Source: Chloroflexota bacterium (GTDB lineage Bacteria; Chloroflexota; Limnocylindria; Limnocylindrales; CSP1-4). From it: a stretch of DNA of 7,453 nt. Below the pieces are notes generated by a model. That model saw only the letters and a program-made list of their open reading frames with translations, was not told where the DNA came from and made no database searches. A program made the position numbers and the translations under genes. The DNA is taken from positions 1-7,453 of the forward strand of contig JACQEH010000245.1 of the NCBI GenBank assembly GCA_016200675.1, given 5' to 3'. Positions 1-5,398 of this stretch are shown piece by piece. How positions within the stretch are numbered: the first letter of the stretch is position 1; the number at the start of each line of letters is the position of its first letter.

Positions 1-2
1 CG

Positions 3-110
3 ATCACCCTCCACGCCCTGGTGCCGGGGATTCGAGCGCGGGCAGCCGACGCGCGGGCGCGGCTGATCGAATACCTCGTGGCCAACTTCGACGAGCTCGT
101 GTACGTCTGA
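3..110 (+). CDS. C-terminal end of an unidentified protein (5' truncated)
   Basis: An open frame enters from the left edge and ends at TGA 108-110, giving about 35 residues that begin ITLHALVPGIRARA and end NFDELVYV. The segment is an amphipathic, arginine-rich helix-like stretch followed by a short hydrophobic end. It shows no motif I recognise, so no function is proposed. Codon use is GC-rich and consistent with real coding, and the frame stays open to the window edge. It lies 88 bp upstream of the UbiA-type gene in the same direction, so the two could be co-transcribed. It is the true C-terminus of a longer protein only if the frame stays open upstream, which the window does not show. Confidence 0.5.
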   Translation: MTLHALVPGIRARAADARARLIEYLVANFDELVYV

Positions 111-198
111 TCCTGGGCGGGCCCAGGGTTCCGGCGCGGGGATCGTCCCAGCCCTTCGCCTGGTCCATCCGTACCCGTCCCTCCTGAACGCGGTCGCG

Positions 199-963
199 GT
201 GCTCGTGATCGCGTCCATCGCCGGCGCCGCGATTCCGCTCGCGGTCCGTCTGGGCCTGGCGATGCTGGCACTCCAGTTCTCGATCGGCGCCTTCAACGAC
301 CTGGCGGACGCGCCCCGCGATCGTGGCCGGGTGCCGCCGAAGCCGATCCCTGCCGGGTTCGTCACGGCCCGCCGCGCCGGCCTCGTCGGAGTGGCCAGTG
401 CCGCGACCGGGCTGCTCCTGGTCGCACCGTCGGGGCTCCTGCTGGTCCTGGTGGCCGGGGCTGGCCTCGGATGCGGGCTCGTCTACAACTTCGGGCTGTC
501 CCGGACGGCCATCTCGTGGGCACCCCTGGCGGTCGCCTTGCCGCTCGTGGTCGTGTATGCGTGGCTCGGGGCGACCGGTGACGTGCCCGGATCGATCCTG
601 TCAGTCATCCCGGTCGGAGCCCTCGCCGGTGGGGGACTGGCCATCGGCAACGCCCTCGTCGACATCGACGTCGATCGTGCTGCGCGCCGGAGCACGGTCG
701 CCGTGGCGGTCGGTGCTCGGGCCGCCTGGGTCCTTCAGGCACTCGCCCTCGGCGGTGCGAGCCTCGTGCTCGCCGTCGAGCTCCGGCACGGCCGGATGGG
801 GTCCCTCATCGCCGTCGCGGTCGGGGTTGCCATCCTGCTGGTCGGGCTCCTCCTGCTGCGATCGGCCGCCGCCGAACGACGGCGGCTGGGGTGGCAGTTC
901 GAGGCGGCGGCCACGGTGGTGCTGGGTGTCGGCTGGGCCCTCGGCCTCGCGCTCGGGGCTTGA
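199..963 (+). CDS. UbiA-family membrane prenyltransferase
   Basis: This is a polytopic membrane protein of the UbiA superfamily, whose members join a polyprenyl diphosphate to an aromatic or other acceptor in quinone, heme or lipid synthesis. Numbered from GTG 199 (254 aa), the first aspartate-rich motif is N33-D-x-x-D37-x-x-x-D41, followed by the typical VPPKPIPAG stretch (45-53). The second is N151 with D155-x-x-x-D159. Both bind the Mg-diphosphate in this family. Between and after them run several long hydrophobic segments (about 60-95, 105-125, 133-153, 175-190, 200-220, 235-253). The start is doubtful: the frame is open back to 67, and the residues just before GTG 199 (RLVHPYPSLLNAVA) look like a normal UbiA N-terminus, but no ATG, GTG or TTG lies there. 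The real start may be a rare codon such as CTG 160 or ATC 142. The acceptor substrate cannot be told from sequence. Confidence 0.85.
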   Translation: MLVIASIAGAAIPLAVRLGLAMLALQFSIGAFNDLADAPRDRGRVPPKPIPAGFVTARRAGLVGVASAATGLLLVAPSGLLLVLVAGAGLGCGLVYNFGLSRTAISWAPLAVALPLVVVYAWLGATGDVPGSILSVIPVGALAGGGLAIGNALVDIDVDRAARRSTVAVAVGARAAWVLQALALGGASLVLAVELRHGRMGSLIAVAVGVAILLVGLLLLRSAAAERRRLGWQFEAAATVVLGVGWALGLALGA

Positions 964-1000
964 TCGTCCGGCGGGCCGCGCCGGCCACGGGCCATCCGAG

Positions 1001-1045
1001 GGCCACGGAGGCCACGGAGGCCACGGAGGCCACGGAGGCCACGGA
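1001..1045 (+). repeat. Five perfect tandem copies of a 9-bp unit
   Basis: The unit GGCCACGGA is repeated five times without a mismatch in the 154-bp spacer between the UbiA-type gene and the secreted-protein gene. A partial copy (GGCCACGG) lies at 983-990. In one frame it would read Gly-His-Gly, but that frame has no start codon between the repeat and the next gene, so it is taken as non-coding. A small GC hairpin (CCGGCG/CGCCGG, 968-984) just after the UbiA stop has no T-run. After the repeat, TATCCT (1077-1082) could be a weak -10 for the next gene, without a clear -35. Confidence 0.9.
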
Positions 1046-1117
1046 GGCACCCCTAACAACCTCGCCCCGCGCTCGTTATCCTTGCCACAACCGAACGCAC
1101 CAGGGAGCCTCGGCCTC

Positions 1118-1558
1118 GTGACATCGACCATCCGCCGCCTCCGGCCGCTCCTGATCAGTCTGGTCGCCCTGATCCTCACGGCGGGCATCGCCTTCGCAGC
1201 GAAGCCGTCGACCCATCCCAGTGATGGGTACGGGAGCCAGGCATCCGGCCAGGCGGTTCCCGAGGCAACCGAGGGCCAGGAGACCGCCGAGCCGGACGAG
1301 TCGGCCGAGCCGGACGGGCCCGCGAAGACGAATGACCCGGCCGAGGTCGACACGAAGGACGGCACCACCAATACGAACTGCGCGACCGATCCGACCAAGC
1401 TGACCGCCCAGCAGCTCAATGCGATGACCCATGGATCCATCGTCTGCTGGGCCGCCCATCAGCCGACACCCGACACGTACGCCAACCACGGCGCGTGGGT
1501 GTCCCACTGGGCCAAGCAGCACGTCGGCAAGGGTGCCGGTCACTCGAAGGCGCCCTGA
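1118..1558 (+). CDS. Small secreted or membrane-anchored protein of unknown function
   Basis: This gene encodes 146 residues starting at GTG 1118, chosen because AGGGAG (1102-1107) sits 10 bp upstream and because the N-terminus is then a standard signal sequence. The n-region is basic (R6, R7, R9), the hydrophobic core runs about 11-26, and AFA (25-27) gives a likely signal peptidase I site. Then comes a low-complexity, acidic, Pro/Ala/Glu/Asp-rich linker (about 45-82) that includes a doubled AEPD. The C-terminal domain (about 85-137) has two cysteines, C88 and C110, which could form a disulfide outside the cytoplasm. It is rich in Trp and His (W111, H114, H124, W127, H130, W131, H135). I do not recognise the family; the His/Trp cluster might bind a metal or cofactor, but this is speculative. 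It probably acts at the cell surface. It is followed by a strong hairpin and then the convergent parB gene. Confidence 0.75.
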   Translation: MTSTIRRLRPLLISLVALILTAGIAFAAKPSTHPSDGYGSQASGQAVPEATEGQETAEPDESAEPDGPAKTNDPAEVDTKDGTTNTNCATDPTKLTAQQLNAMTHGSIVCWAAHQPTPDTYANHGAWVSHWAKQHVGKGAGHSKAP

Positions 1559-1600
1559 CCGAGTTCCCCGGAGCCGCCCGCCTCGGGGCCCGCAGACGAC

Positions 1601-1627
1601 GAAGCCGGCGCCACTGGCGCCGGCTTC
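1601..1627. terminator. Strong GC hairpin between convergent genes, likely terminator
   Basis: This is a perfect 12-bp inverted repeat, GAAGCCGGCGCC at 1601-1612 and its exact complement at 1616-1627, around a 3-nt loop (ACT). It lies 42 bp after the stop of the secreted-protein gene and 89 bp beyond the parB stop on the other strand, so it could end transcription from both sides. There is no T-run on either side, so it is not a textbook intrinsic terminator. The rest of 1559-1716 holds only a 10-bp direct repeat (CCGGCGACGG at 1677-1686 and 1690-1699) and no credible gene. Confidence 0.6.
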
Positions 1628-1716
1628 CTGCTGTCCGCCTCCATCCAGGCGACCGCGCCATGCTCCTGATGTGCCTCCGGCGACGGCTGCCGGCGACGGG
1701 TGAGCTGATCCGAACC

Positions 1717-2730
1717 TCAGTCGGGATCGCCACTCCTGACGAGGGCGATCGCGTTCTCGAGCTTCAGCTTGGCGATCGTCAGGTACTTCGCCAGGTTCGC
1801 CCGATCGACCGGCCCGAAGCCGGCCACGACGTCCGGCGTCCGGAGGACTCCCACCAGCTCCTCGACCGCATCGGAGAGCTGCTGCTTCGCGACGACGAGG
1901 GAATCGTCCCGCAGCGGTTCCGCCGGCGCCCGGCGCCCGGTCCATGCCGCGCCGGCATCCTCCGAGACGTCATCCGGCCCGGGTGACGTGGAGTCGGCGG
2001 ACGCGGGCGCGTCGCTGATGGTCGTCCTGGAGCGCCGGCCTTCGATCCTGTCCTTGAGCTTGATGAGGGTCAGCTCGCCGCGGGCGACCTGCTCGCTGAG
2101 ACGCTTGCGCTTCTTCGGGTCCGTGACCTTCATCAGCTCATAGGCATGCGAGAGCGTGTCTTTGCGCAAGGACACCAGCTGCCGGACGTCGTCGGGCGCA
2201 TCGGCCAGGCGCAGTCGGTTCTCGAGATAGCCCTTGTCCTTGCCGAGCTTCTGGGCGAGCTTCCGGACCGAGTAGCCGTGCTCGCGGACCATGCGGTCGT
2301 ACATGGCGGCCTCGTCGAGCGGGGAGAGGTCCTCGCGCTGGAGATTCTCGATGATCGCGATTTCCAGGGCCGTGTCGTCGTCGATGTCCTCGACGAGAGC
2401 GGGGATCGACGCAAGGCCTGCTGTCTTCGTGGCGCGCCAGCGTCGCTCGCCGGCGATGAGCTGGTACTCGTTGTTGCCGAGTGGACGGACGAGGATCGGC
2501 TGGAGGACGCCGTGCTCGCGGATCGATGCGGCGAGCTCCTCGAGCGAGGTGGCGTCGAACGCGAGGCGGGGCTGTTGCGGATTCGGCGTGATCTGGGCAA
2601 TGGGGATGACCCGCACGCCGGACGAGTGGCCCGTGTGCTCGGCGGAAAGGAGGCTGACGATGGCCGGCGAGAGCTCGCGCTCCTCGGAGAGGCGCCGCGC
2701 CGCAGCGGCGCGGAAGTCGGTCCTAGCCAA
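1717..2730 (-). CDS. parB: Chromosome-partitioning protein ParB (Spo0J type)
   Basis: ParB is the CTP-dependent DNA clamp that loads at parS centromere sites and works with ParA to segregate the chromosome origin. With TTG at 2730 as start it has 337 aa. The N-terminal ParB/Srx domain holds PNPQQPR (49-55, box I), the C-box GERRWRA (94-100) and ENLQREDLSPLDEA (128-141), the segments that bind CTP and trigger clamp closure in characterised ParBs. A helix-turn-helix follows (about 153-175, YSVRKLAQKLGKDKGYL), the parS-reading element. A charged linker (about 230-280) leads to a C-terminal dimerisation-like region. The in-frame codon at 2790 would force a 68-bp overlap with parA. TTG 2730 instead gives an 8-bp overlap (TTGGCTAG) and has GGGAGGT exactly 8 nt upstream, so it is preferred. 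It is co-transcribed with parA and carries one copy of the palindrome described below. Confidence 0.95.
   Translation of the reverse strand: MARTDFRAAAARRLSEERELSPAIVSLLSAEHTGHSSGVRVIPIAQITPNPQQPRLAFDATSLEELAASIREHGVLQPILVRPLGNNEYQLIAGERRWRATKTAGLASIPALVEDIDDDTALEIAIIENLQREDLSPLDEAAMYDRMVREHGYSVRKLAQKLGKDKGYLENRLRLADAPDDVRQLVSLRKDTLSHAYELMKVTDPKKRKRLSEQVARGELTLIKLKDRIEGRRSRTTISDAPASADSTSPGPDDVSEDAGAAWTGRRAPAEPLRDDSLVVAKQQLSDAVEELVGVLRTPDVVAGFGPVDRANLAKYLTIAKLKLENAIALVRSGDPD
2158..2173. repeat. Candidate parS-like palindrome, copy 1 (inside parB)
   Basis: The sequence GTCTTTGCGCAAGGAC matches the consensus GTCTTTGCGCAAAGAC at 15 of 16 positions. The symmetry extends two bases each side (GT at 2156-2157, AC at 2174-2175). 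On the parB strand it encodes SLRKD (187-191) with TTG for Leu and AAA for Lys. The other 15 lysines I count in parB are all AAG, which suggests the DNA sequence itself is under selection. B. subtilis also has a parS site inside its parB gene (spo0J). Confidence 0.55.
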
Positions 2731-3487
2731 GTTCGATGACCTCCCGTGCCAGCTCGCGGTACGTCCTTGCGGCCTCGGTGTGGCCGGCATATGAGGTGAT
2801 CGGTCGCCCGACGAGGGGCGCCTCGCCGAGCTTCACCGTATTCCGGATGATCGAGGTGAAGACGTGGTGGTCGCCGACGACCCGGAGCTCGTCGAGCATG
2901 TCGCGGGCGAGGTTCGTGCGGGCGTCGTAAAAGGTCGGCAGCAGGCCGAGGATCTTGAGCTTCCGATTCAGCTTCAGGCGGATCGTGTTGATCACCTTGA
3001 CCAGGTTCGTCAGGCCCTTCATCGCGTAGAACTGGGTCTGGACCGGGATGATCACGCCGTCGGCGGCAACGAGCCCGTTGACCGTCAGCAGGCCGAGATT
3101 CGGCGGGCAGTCGATGAGGGCGTAGTCGTAGCGATTCTTGAGGCGGCCCTCGAGGGCATCGCGAAGGATCGATTCCCGACCCAGCATCGTGAAGAGTTCA
3201 CCCTCCGTCGCCGCAAGGTCGATGTGCGCCGGCACGACGTCGATTCGTTCGGTCTCTGTCGCGAGGATCACCTGGTCGAGCGTCGCCCGGCCGACGAGGA
3301 CATCGGCCATCGATCGCTCGATGGTGTTCAGGTTGATGCCGAGGCCGGCGGTCAGGTTCGCCTGCGGATCCATGTCGATGCAGAGGACGCGGAAGTTCTC
3401 CTCGGCCAGCGCGCCGGCGAGATTGATCGCCGTCGTCGTCTTGCCAACGCCGCCTTTCTGATTCGCAATCGCGATCACGTTGGTCAC
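2723..3487 (-). CDS. parA: Chromosome-partitioning ATPase ParA (Soj type)
   Basis: ParA is a Walker-type ATPase that binds the nucleoid non-specifically as an ATP dimer and is released by ParB stimulation, which moves parS-ParB complexes apart. The 254 aa begin almost directly with the deviant Walker A motif KGGVGKTT (11-18, signature lysine K11, catalytic K16). Next come the switch I-like DMDPQANLT (38-46) and the Walker B/switch II segment LIDCPPNLGLLT (124-135). There is no N-terminal DNA-binding domain, so it is a chromosomal Soj-like ParA rather than a plasmid type Ia protein. The GTG start at 3487 is supported by an excellent ribosome site, GAGGTGATC, 4 nt upstream. The TAG stop overlaps the TTG start of parB by 8 bp, so the two are translationally coupled. 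It lies next to an acyl-CoA carboxylase operon rather than the common rsmG/mnmG neighbours. Confidence 0.97.
   Translation of the reverse strand: MTNVIAIANQKGGVGKTTTAINLAGALAEENFRVLCIDMDPQANLTAGLGINLNTIERSMADVLVGRATLDQVILATETERIDVVPAHIDLAATEGELFTMLGRESILRDALEGRLKNRYDYALIDCPPNLGLLTVNGLVAADGVIIPVQTQFYAMKGLTNLVKVINTIRLKLNRKLKILGLLPTFYDARTNLARDMLDELRVVGDHHVFTSIIRNTVKLGEAPLVGRPITSYAGHTEAARTYRELAREVIELG
2739..2745 (-). promoter_or_regulatory. Ribosome-binding site that fixes the TTG start of parB
   Basis: On the minus strand GGGAGGT is followed by 8 nt and then TTG (2730). It lies within the last codons of parA. This near-perfect Shine-Dalgarno with ideal spacing is the reason for preferring TTG 2730 over the upstream in-frame start at 2790. 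Confidence 0.8.
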
Positions 3488-3491
3488 CGGG

Positions 3492-3500
3492 GATCACCTC
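3492..3500 (-). promoter_or_regulatory. Ribosome-binding site of parA
   Basis: Minus-strand GAGGTGATC is fully complementary to the 16S rRNA 3' tail consensus. Its GAGG core is 9 nt from GTG 3487, which supports that start and suggests efficient translation. Confidence 0.8.
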
Positions 3501-3606
3501 GCAGGAGTCGAAGGCCTCTGGGGGATGGCGGATGCGTCAAGACGCGATCCGGTGGGACGGGCGTGTCCGAATGCTACCCCAGGACGGGCGCGGATCCCCG
3601 TGCTAC

Positions 3607-3648
3607 TTATCCACAGGATCATCGACTTGTGCACCGAAGTGTGGATTA
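3607..3648. promoter_or_regulatory. Inverted pair of DnaA boxes
   Basis: TTATCCACA at 3607-3615 is a perfect match to the DnaA box consensus TTATNCACA. TGTGGATTA at 3640-3648 is the opposite-strand form with one mismatch. The two are 24 bp apart and face each other. In the spacer, GTGCAC (3630-3635) gives a third, weak half-like match on the minus strand. DnaA boxes next to parA could mean DnaA control of the divergent promoters or proximity to oriC. There are too few boxes and no clear unwinding element to call an origin. Confidence 0.5.
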
Positions 3649-3735
3649 CGCGGGCGAGTCCGCAAGAACCGTTTACGGCCCAGGACGCAGGTCATCTCGC
3701 GAGCGAACGGCTCGGGTGGGGGAGAACTGCGCGGC

Positions 3736-3741
3736 TATCAT
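3736..3741 (+). promoter_or_regulatory. Possible -10 element of the carboxylase operon
   Basis: TATCAT matches the -10 consensus TATAAT at five of six bases and lies 103 bp before the GTG start. No recognisable -35 is found 16-18 bp upstream, so this is weak. If used, transcription would start near 3748 and the palindrome at 3768-3783 would lie in the leader RNA. Confidence 0.25.
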
Positions 3742-3767
3742 TGGTCCGCGACAGTCGTTCACGACCT

Positions 3768-3783
3768 GTCGTTGCGCAAAGAC
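3768..3783. repeat. Candidate parS-like palindrome, copy 2 (intergenic)
   Basis: GTCGTTGCGCAAAGAC matches the consensus GTCTTTGCGCAAAGAC at 15 of 16 positions. Symmetry extends three bases each side (CCT at 3765-3767, AGG at 3784-3786), so 10 of 11 positions of the dyad pair. The flanks differ from the other copies but remain symmetrical. It lies between the putative -10 and the carboxyltransferase start, so an operator role is an alternative. Confidence 0.55.
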
Positions 3784-3844
3784 AGGCACCCGATCCGGAG
3801 CCGCACCCGCCGGGACGGCTGAGCCACCACTTGGAGCCACGCCC

Positions 3845-5398
3845 GTGCCGACGAACGAAGAGCGCCTGAACCGGCTCGATCGGATGCGCGCCGAGGCGCT
3901 GCTCGGTGGCGGCCCCGTCCGCATCGAGCGACAGCATGCGTGGGGCAAGCTCACCGCGCGCGAACGCCTGGACCTGCTCCTGGACCCGGGATCGTTCGTC
4001 GAGCTCGACGCGTTCGTCATGAACCGGACCGCCGACTCGGCCGCCGGCGAGCAGCGCTTCCTGGGCGACGGCGTCGTGACGGGTCATGGAACCATCGACG
4101 GCCGGCTCGTCTTCGTCTTCAGCCAGGACTTCACGGTCTTCGGCGGCTCGCTGTCCGAGGCCTATGCCGAGAAGATCTGCAAGGTGATGGACCTGGCGAT
4201 GAAGGTCGGGGCGCCGCTCGTTGGACTCAACGACTCCGGAGGTGCCCGCATTCAGGAGGGCGTGGCGTCCCTGGGCGGCTATGCGGAGATCTTCCTTCGC
4301 AACGTCATGGCCTCGGGGGTCGTGCCCCAGATCTCGGTGATCATGGGACCCTGCGCGGGCGGCGCGGTCTACTCGCCGGCGATGACCGACTTCACGGTCA
4401 TGGTCGAGCGCACGAGCTACATGTTCGTGACCGGACCCAACGTCGTGAAGGCCGTGACCCACGAGGAGGTCGATTCCGAATCGCTGGGCGGCGCGATGGT
4501 CCACACCACGAGGACCGGCGTGGCACATCTCGCCGCGCATGACGAAGCCGACGCCCTCGACGCCGTCCGACGACTCCTCGCCCATCTTCCGCAGAACAAC
4601 CTCGAGGCGCCCGCGGTCGTGACGACCGATGACCCAGCGGACCGCCAGGATCCGGAGCTGGATCGCGTCGTGCCAGACGATCCACATCGGCCCTACGACA
4701 TGCACGACGTGATCGACCGGATCGTTGACGCCGCGGAGTTCCTGGAGATCCAGCCCGGCTGGGCGGAGAACATCATCATCGGCTTCGCGCGACTCGGCGG
4801 CCGCAGCGTCGGCATCGTCGCCCAGCAGCCGGCGATCCTGGCCGGTGCGCTCGACATCGCGGCGTCAACCAAGGCTGCCCGATTCGTCCGAACGTGCGAC
4901 TGCTTCAACGTCCCCATCGTTACGCTCGTCGACGTCCCGGGCTTCCTGCCGGGCGTTGGCCAGGAGCACGGCGGAATCATCAAGCACGGCGCGAAGCTCC
5001 TGTATGCCTACTGCGAGGCGACGGTGCCGAAGGTCACGGTCATCACCCGCAAGGCGTACGGCGGGGCCTACGACGTCATGAGCAGCAAGCACGTCCGCGG
5101 CGACATGAACTTCGCCTGGCCCACCGCCGAGATCGCGGTCATGGGCGCGGAGGGCGCCGTGAACGTCGTCTTCAAGGATGCGATCGCCGGCGCGGACGAT
5201 CCGGCAGGGGAGCGAGCGCGACTCGTCGCGGAGTACGAGGAGGAGTTCGCCAATCCCTACGTCGCCGCGGCCCGCGGGTATGTGGATGACGTCATCCGGC
5301 CGTCGGAGACGCGACCGCGCCTCATCCGCGCCCTCGAGATGCTCGCCGACAAGCGCGACACCAACCCGAGAAAGAAGCATGGCAACATCCCGCTCTGA
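3845..5398 (+). CDS. Acyl-CoA carboxylase carboxyltransferase (beta) subunit, PccB-like
   Basis: This subunit moves the carboxyl group from carboxybiotin to acetyl- or propionyl-CoA. It has 517 aa, the usual size for single-chain PccB/AccD5-type carboxyltransferases with two crotonase-fold halves. The N-terminal half shows WGKLTARERLDLLLDPGSF (33-51), NDSGGARIQEGVASLGGY (129-146) and GPCAGGAVYSPA (168-179), which form the CoA pocket and an oxyanion hole. The C-terminal half shows DVPGFLPGVGQEHGGIIKHG (363-382), RKAYGGAYDVM (402-412) and AWPTAEIAVMGAEGAVN (424-440). Asp410, in GGAYDVM, aligns by eye with the residue reported to favour propionyl-CoA in Streptomyces PccB (Asp) over AccB (Ile). 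GTG 3845 was chosen because GGAG lies 8 bp upstream and the protein then begins at the family's usual N-terminus. The open frame extending further upstream, antisense to parA, is not coding. Its stop overlaps the next gene. Confidence 0.95.
   Translation: MPTNEERLNRLDRMRAEALLGGGPVRIERQHAWGKLTARERLDLLLDPGSFVELDAFVMNRTADSAAGEQRFLGDGVVTGHGTIDGRLVFVFSQDFTVFGGSLSEAYAEKICKVMDLAMKVGAPLVGLNDSGGARIQEGVASLGGYAEIFLRNVMASGVVPQISVIMGPCAGGAVYSPAMTDFTVMVERTSYMFVTGPNVVKAVTHEEVDSESLGGAMVHTTRTGVAHLAAHDEADALDAVRRLLAHLPQNNLEAPAVVTTDDPADRQDPELDRVVPDDPHRPYDMHDVIDRIVDAAEFLEIQPGWAENIIIGFARLGGRSVGIVAQQPAILAGALDIAASTKAARFVRTCDCFNVPIVTLVDVPGFLPGVGQEHGGIIKHGAKLLYAYCEATVPKVTVITRKAYGGAYDVMSSKHVRGDMNFAWPTAEIAVMGAEGAVNVVFKDAIAGADDPAGERARLVAEYEEEFANPYVAAARGYVDDVIRPSETRPRLIRALEMLADKRDTNPRKKHGNIPL

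Larger units (their letters stand above)
3488..3844. other. Divergent intergenic region between parA and the carboxylase operon
   Basis: These 357 bp contain no credible gene. From left to right they hold the parA ribosome site, an imperfect hairpin (GGATGCGTC, AA, GACGCGATCC at 3530-3550) in the probable parA leader, and a possible minus-strand -10 (TAGCAT, complement of 3571-3576). Then come the paired DnaA boxes (3607-3648), a possible plus-strand -10 (3736-3741), the second copy of the parS-like palindrome (3768-3783), and the ribosome site GGAG (3833-3836) of the carboxyltransferase gene. The stretch around 3601-3650 is locally richer in A+T than its surroundings. The region must carry the divergent promoters for both operons and may be a regulatory or origin-linked site. 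Confidence 0.7.

Noticed and set aside
323..1117. Open frame joined to the secreted-protein gene, including a Gly-His-Gly repeat
   Set aside because: It is out of frame with the UbiA gene for most of its length, has Arg/Ser/Pro-rich shadow composition, and has no start codon between the UbiA stop and GTG 1118.
1211..1229. Inverted repeat ACCCATC/GATGGGT inside the secreted-protein gene
   Set aside because: A 7-bp stem within coding sequence, not shared with any other site; likely chance.
601..1440. Minus-strand frame with a WPP repeat over the tandem repeat region
   Set aside because: It is antisense to two better-supported genes. The repeat is simply the 9-bp DNA unit read backwards.
2146..2794. 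Plus-strand frames opposite parB and the end of parA
   Set aside because: Shadow frames of strongly identified ParB and ParA; their composition has no domain sense.
2864..3844. Long open frame running upstream of the carboxyltransferase gene, giving an 844-residue reading
   Set aside because: The part before GTG 3845 lies antisense to parA and across the intergenic region, has no family features, and GTG 3845 has its own ribosome site. It is a GC-driven extension.
3488..3844. Classical parS (TGTTTCACGTGAAACA)
   Set aside because: I scanned the intergenic region and the rest of the window by eye and found no match or close match; only the different palindrome described above is present.
3488..3844. 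Full replication origin (oriC)
   Set aside because: There is only one perfect DnaA box and one near match, no array and no clear AT-rich unwinding element, and dnaA/dnaN are not in the window. Kept as a finding, not a call.
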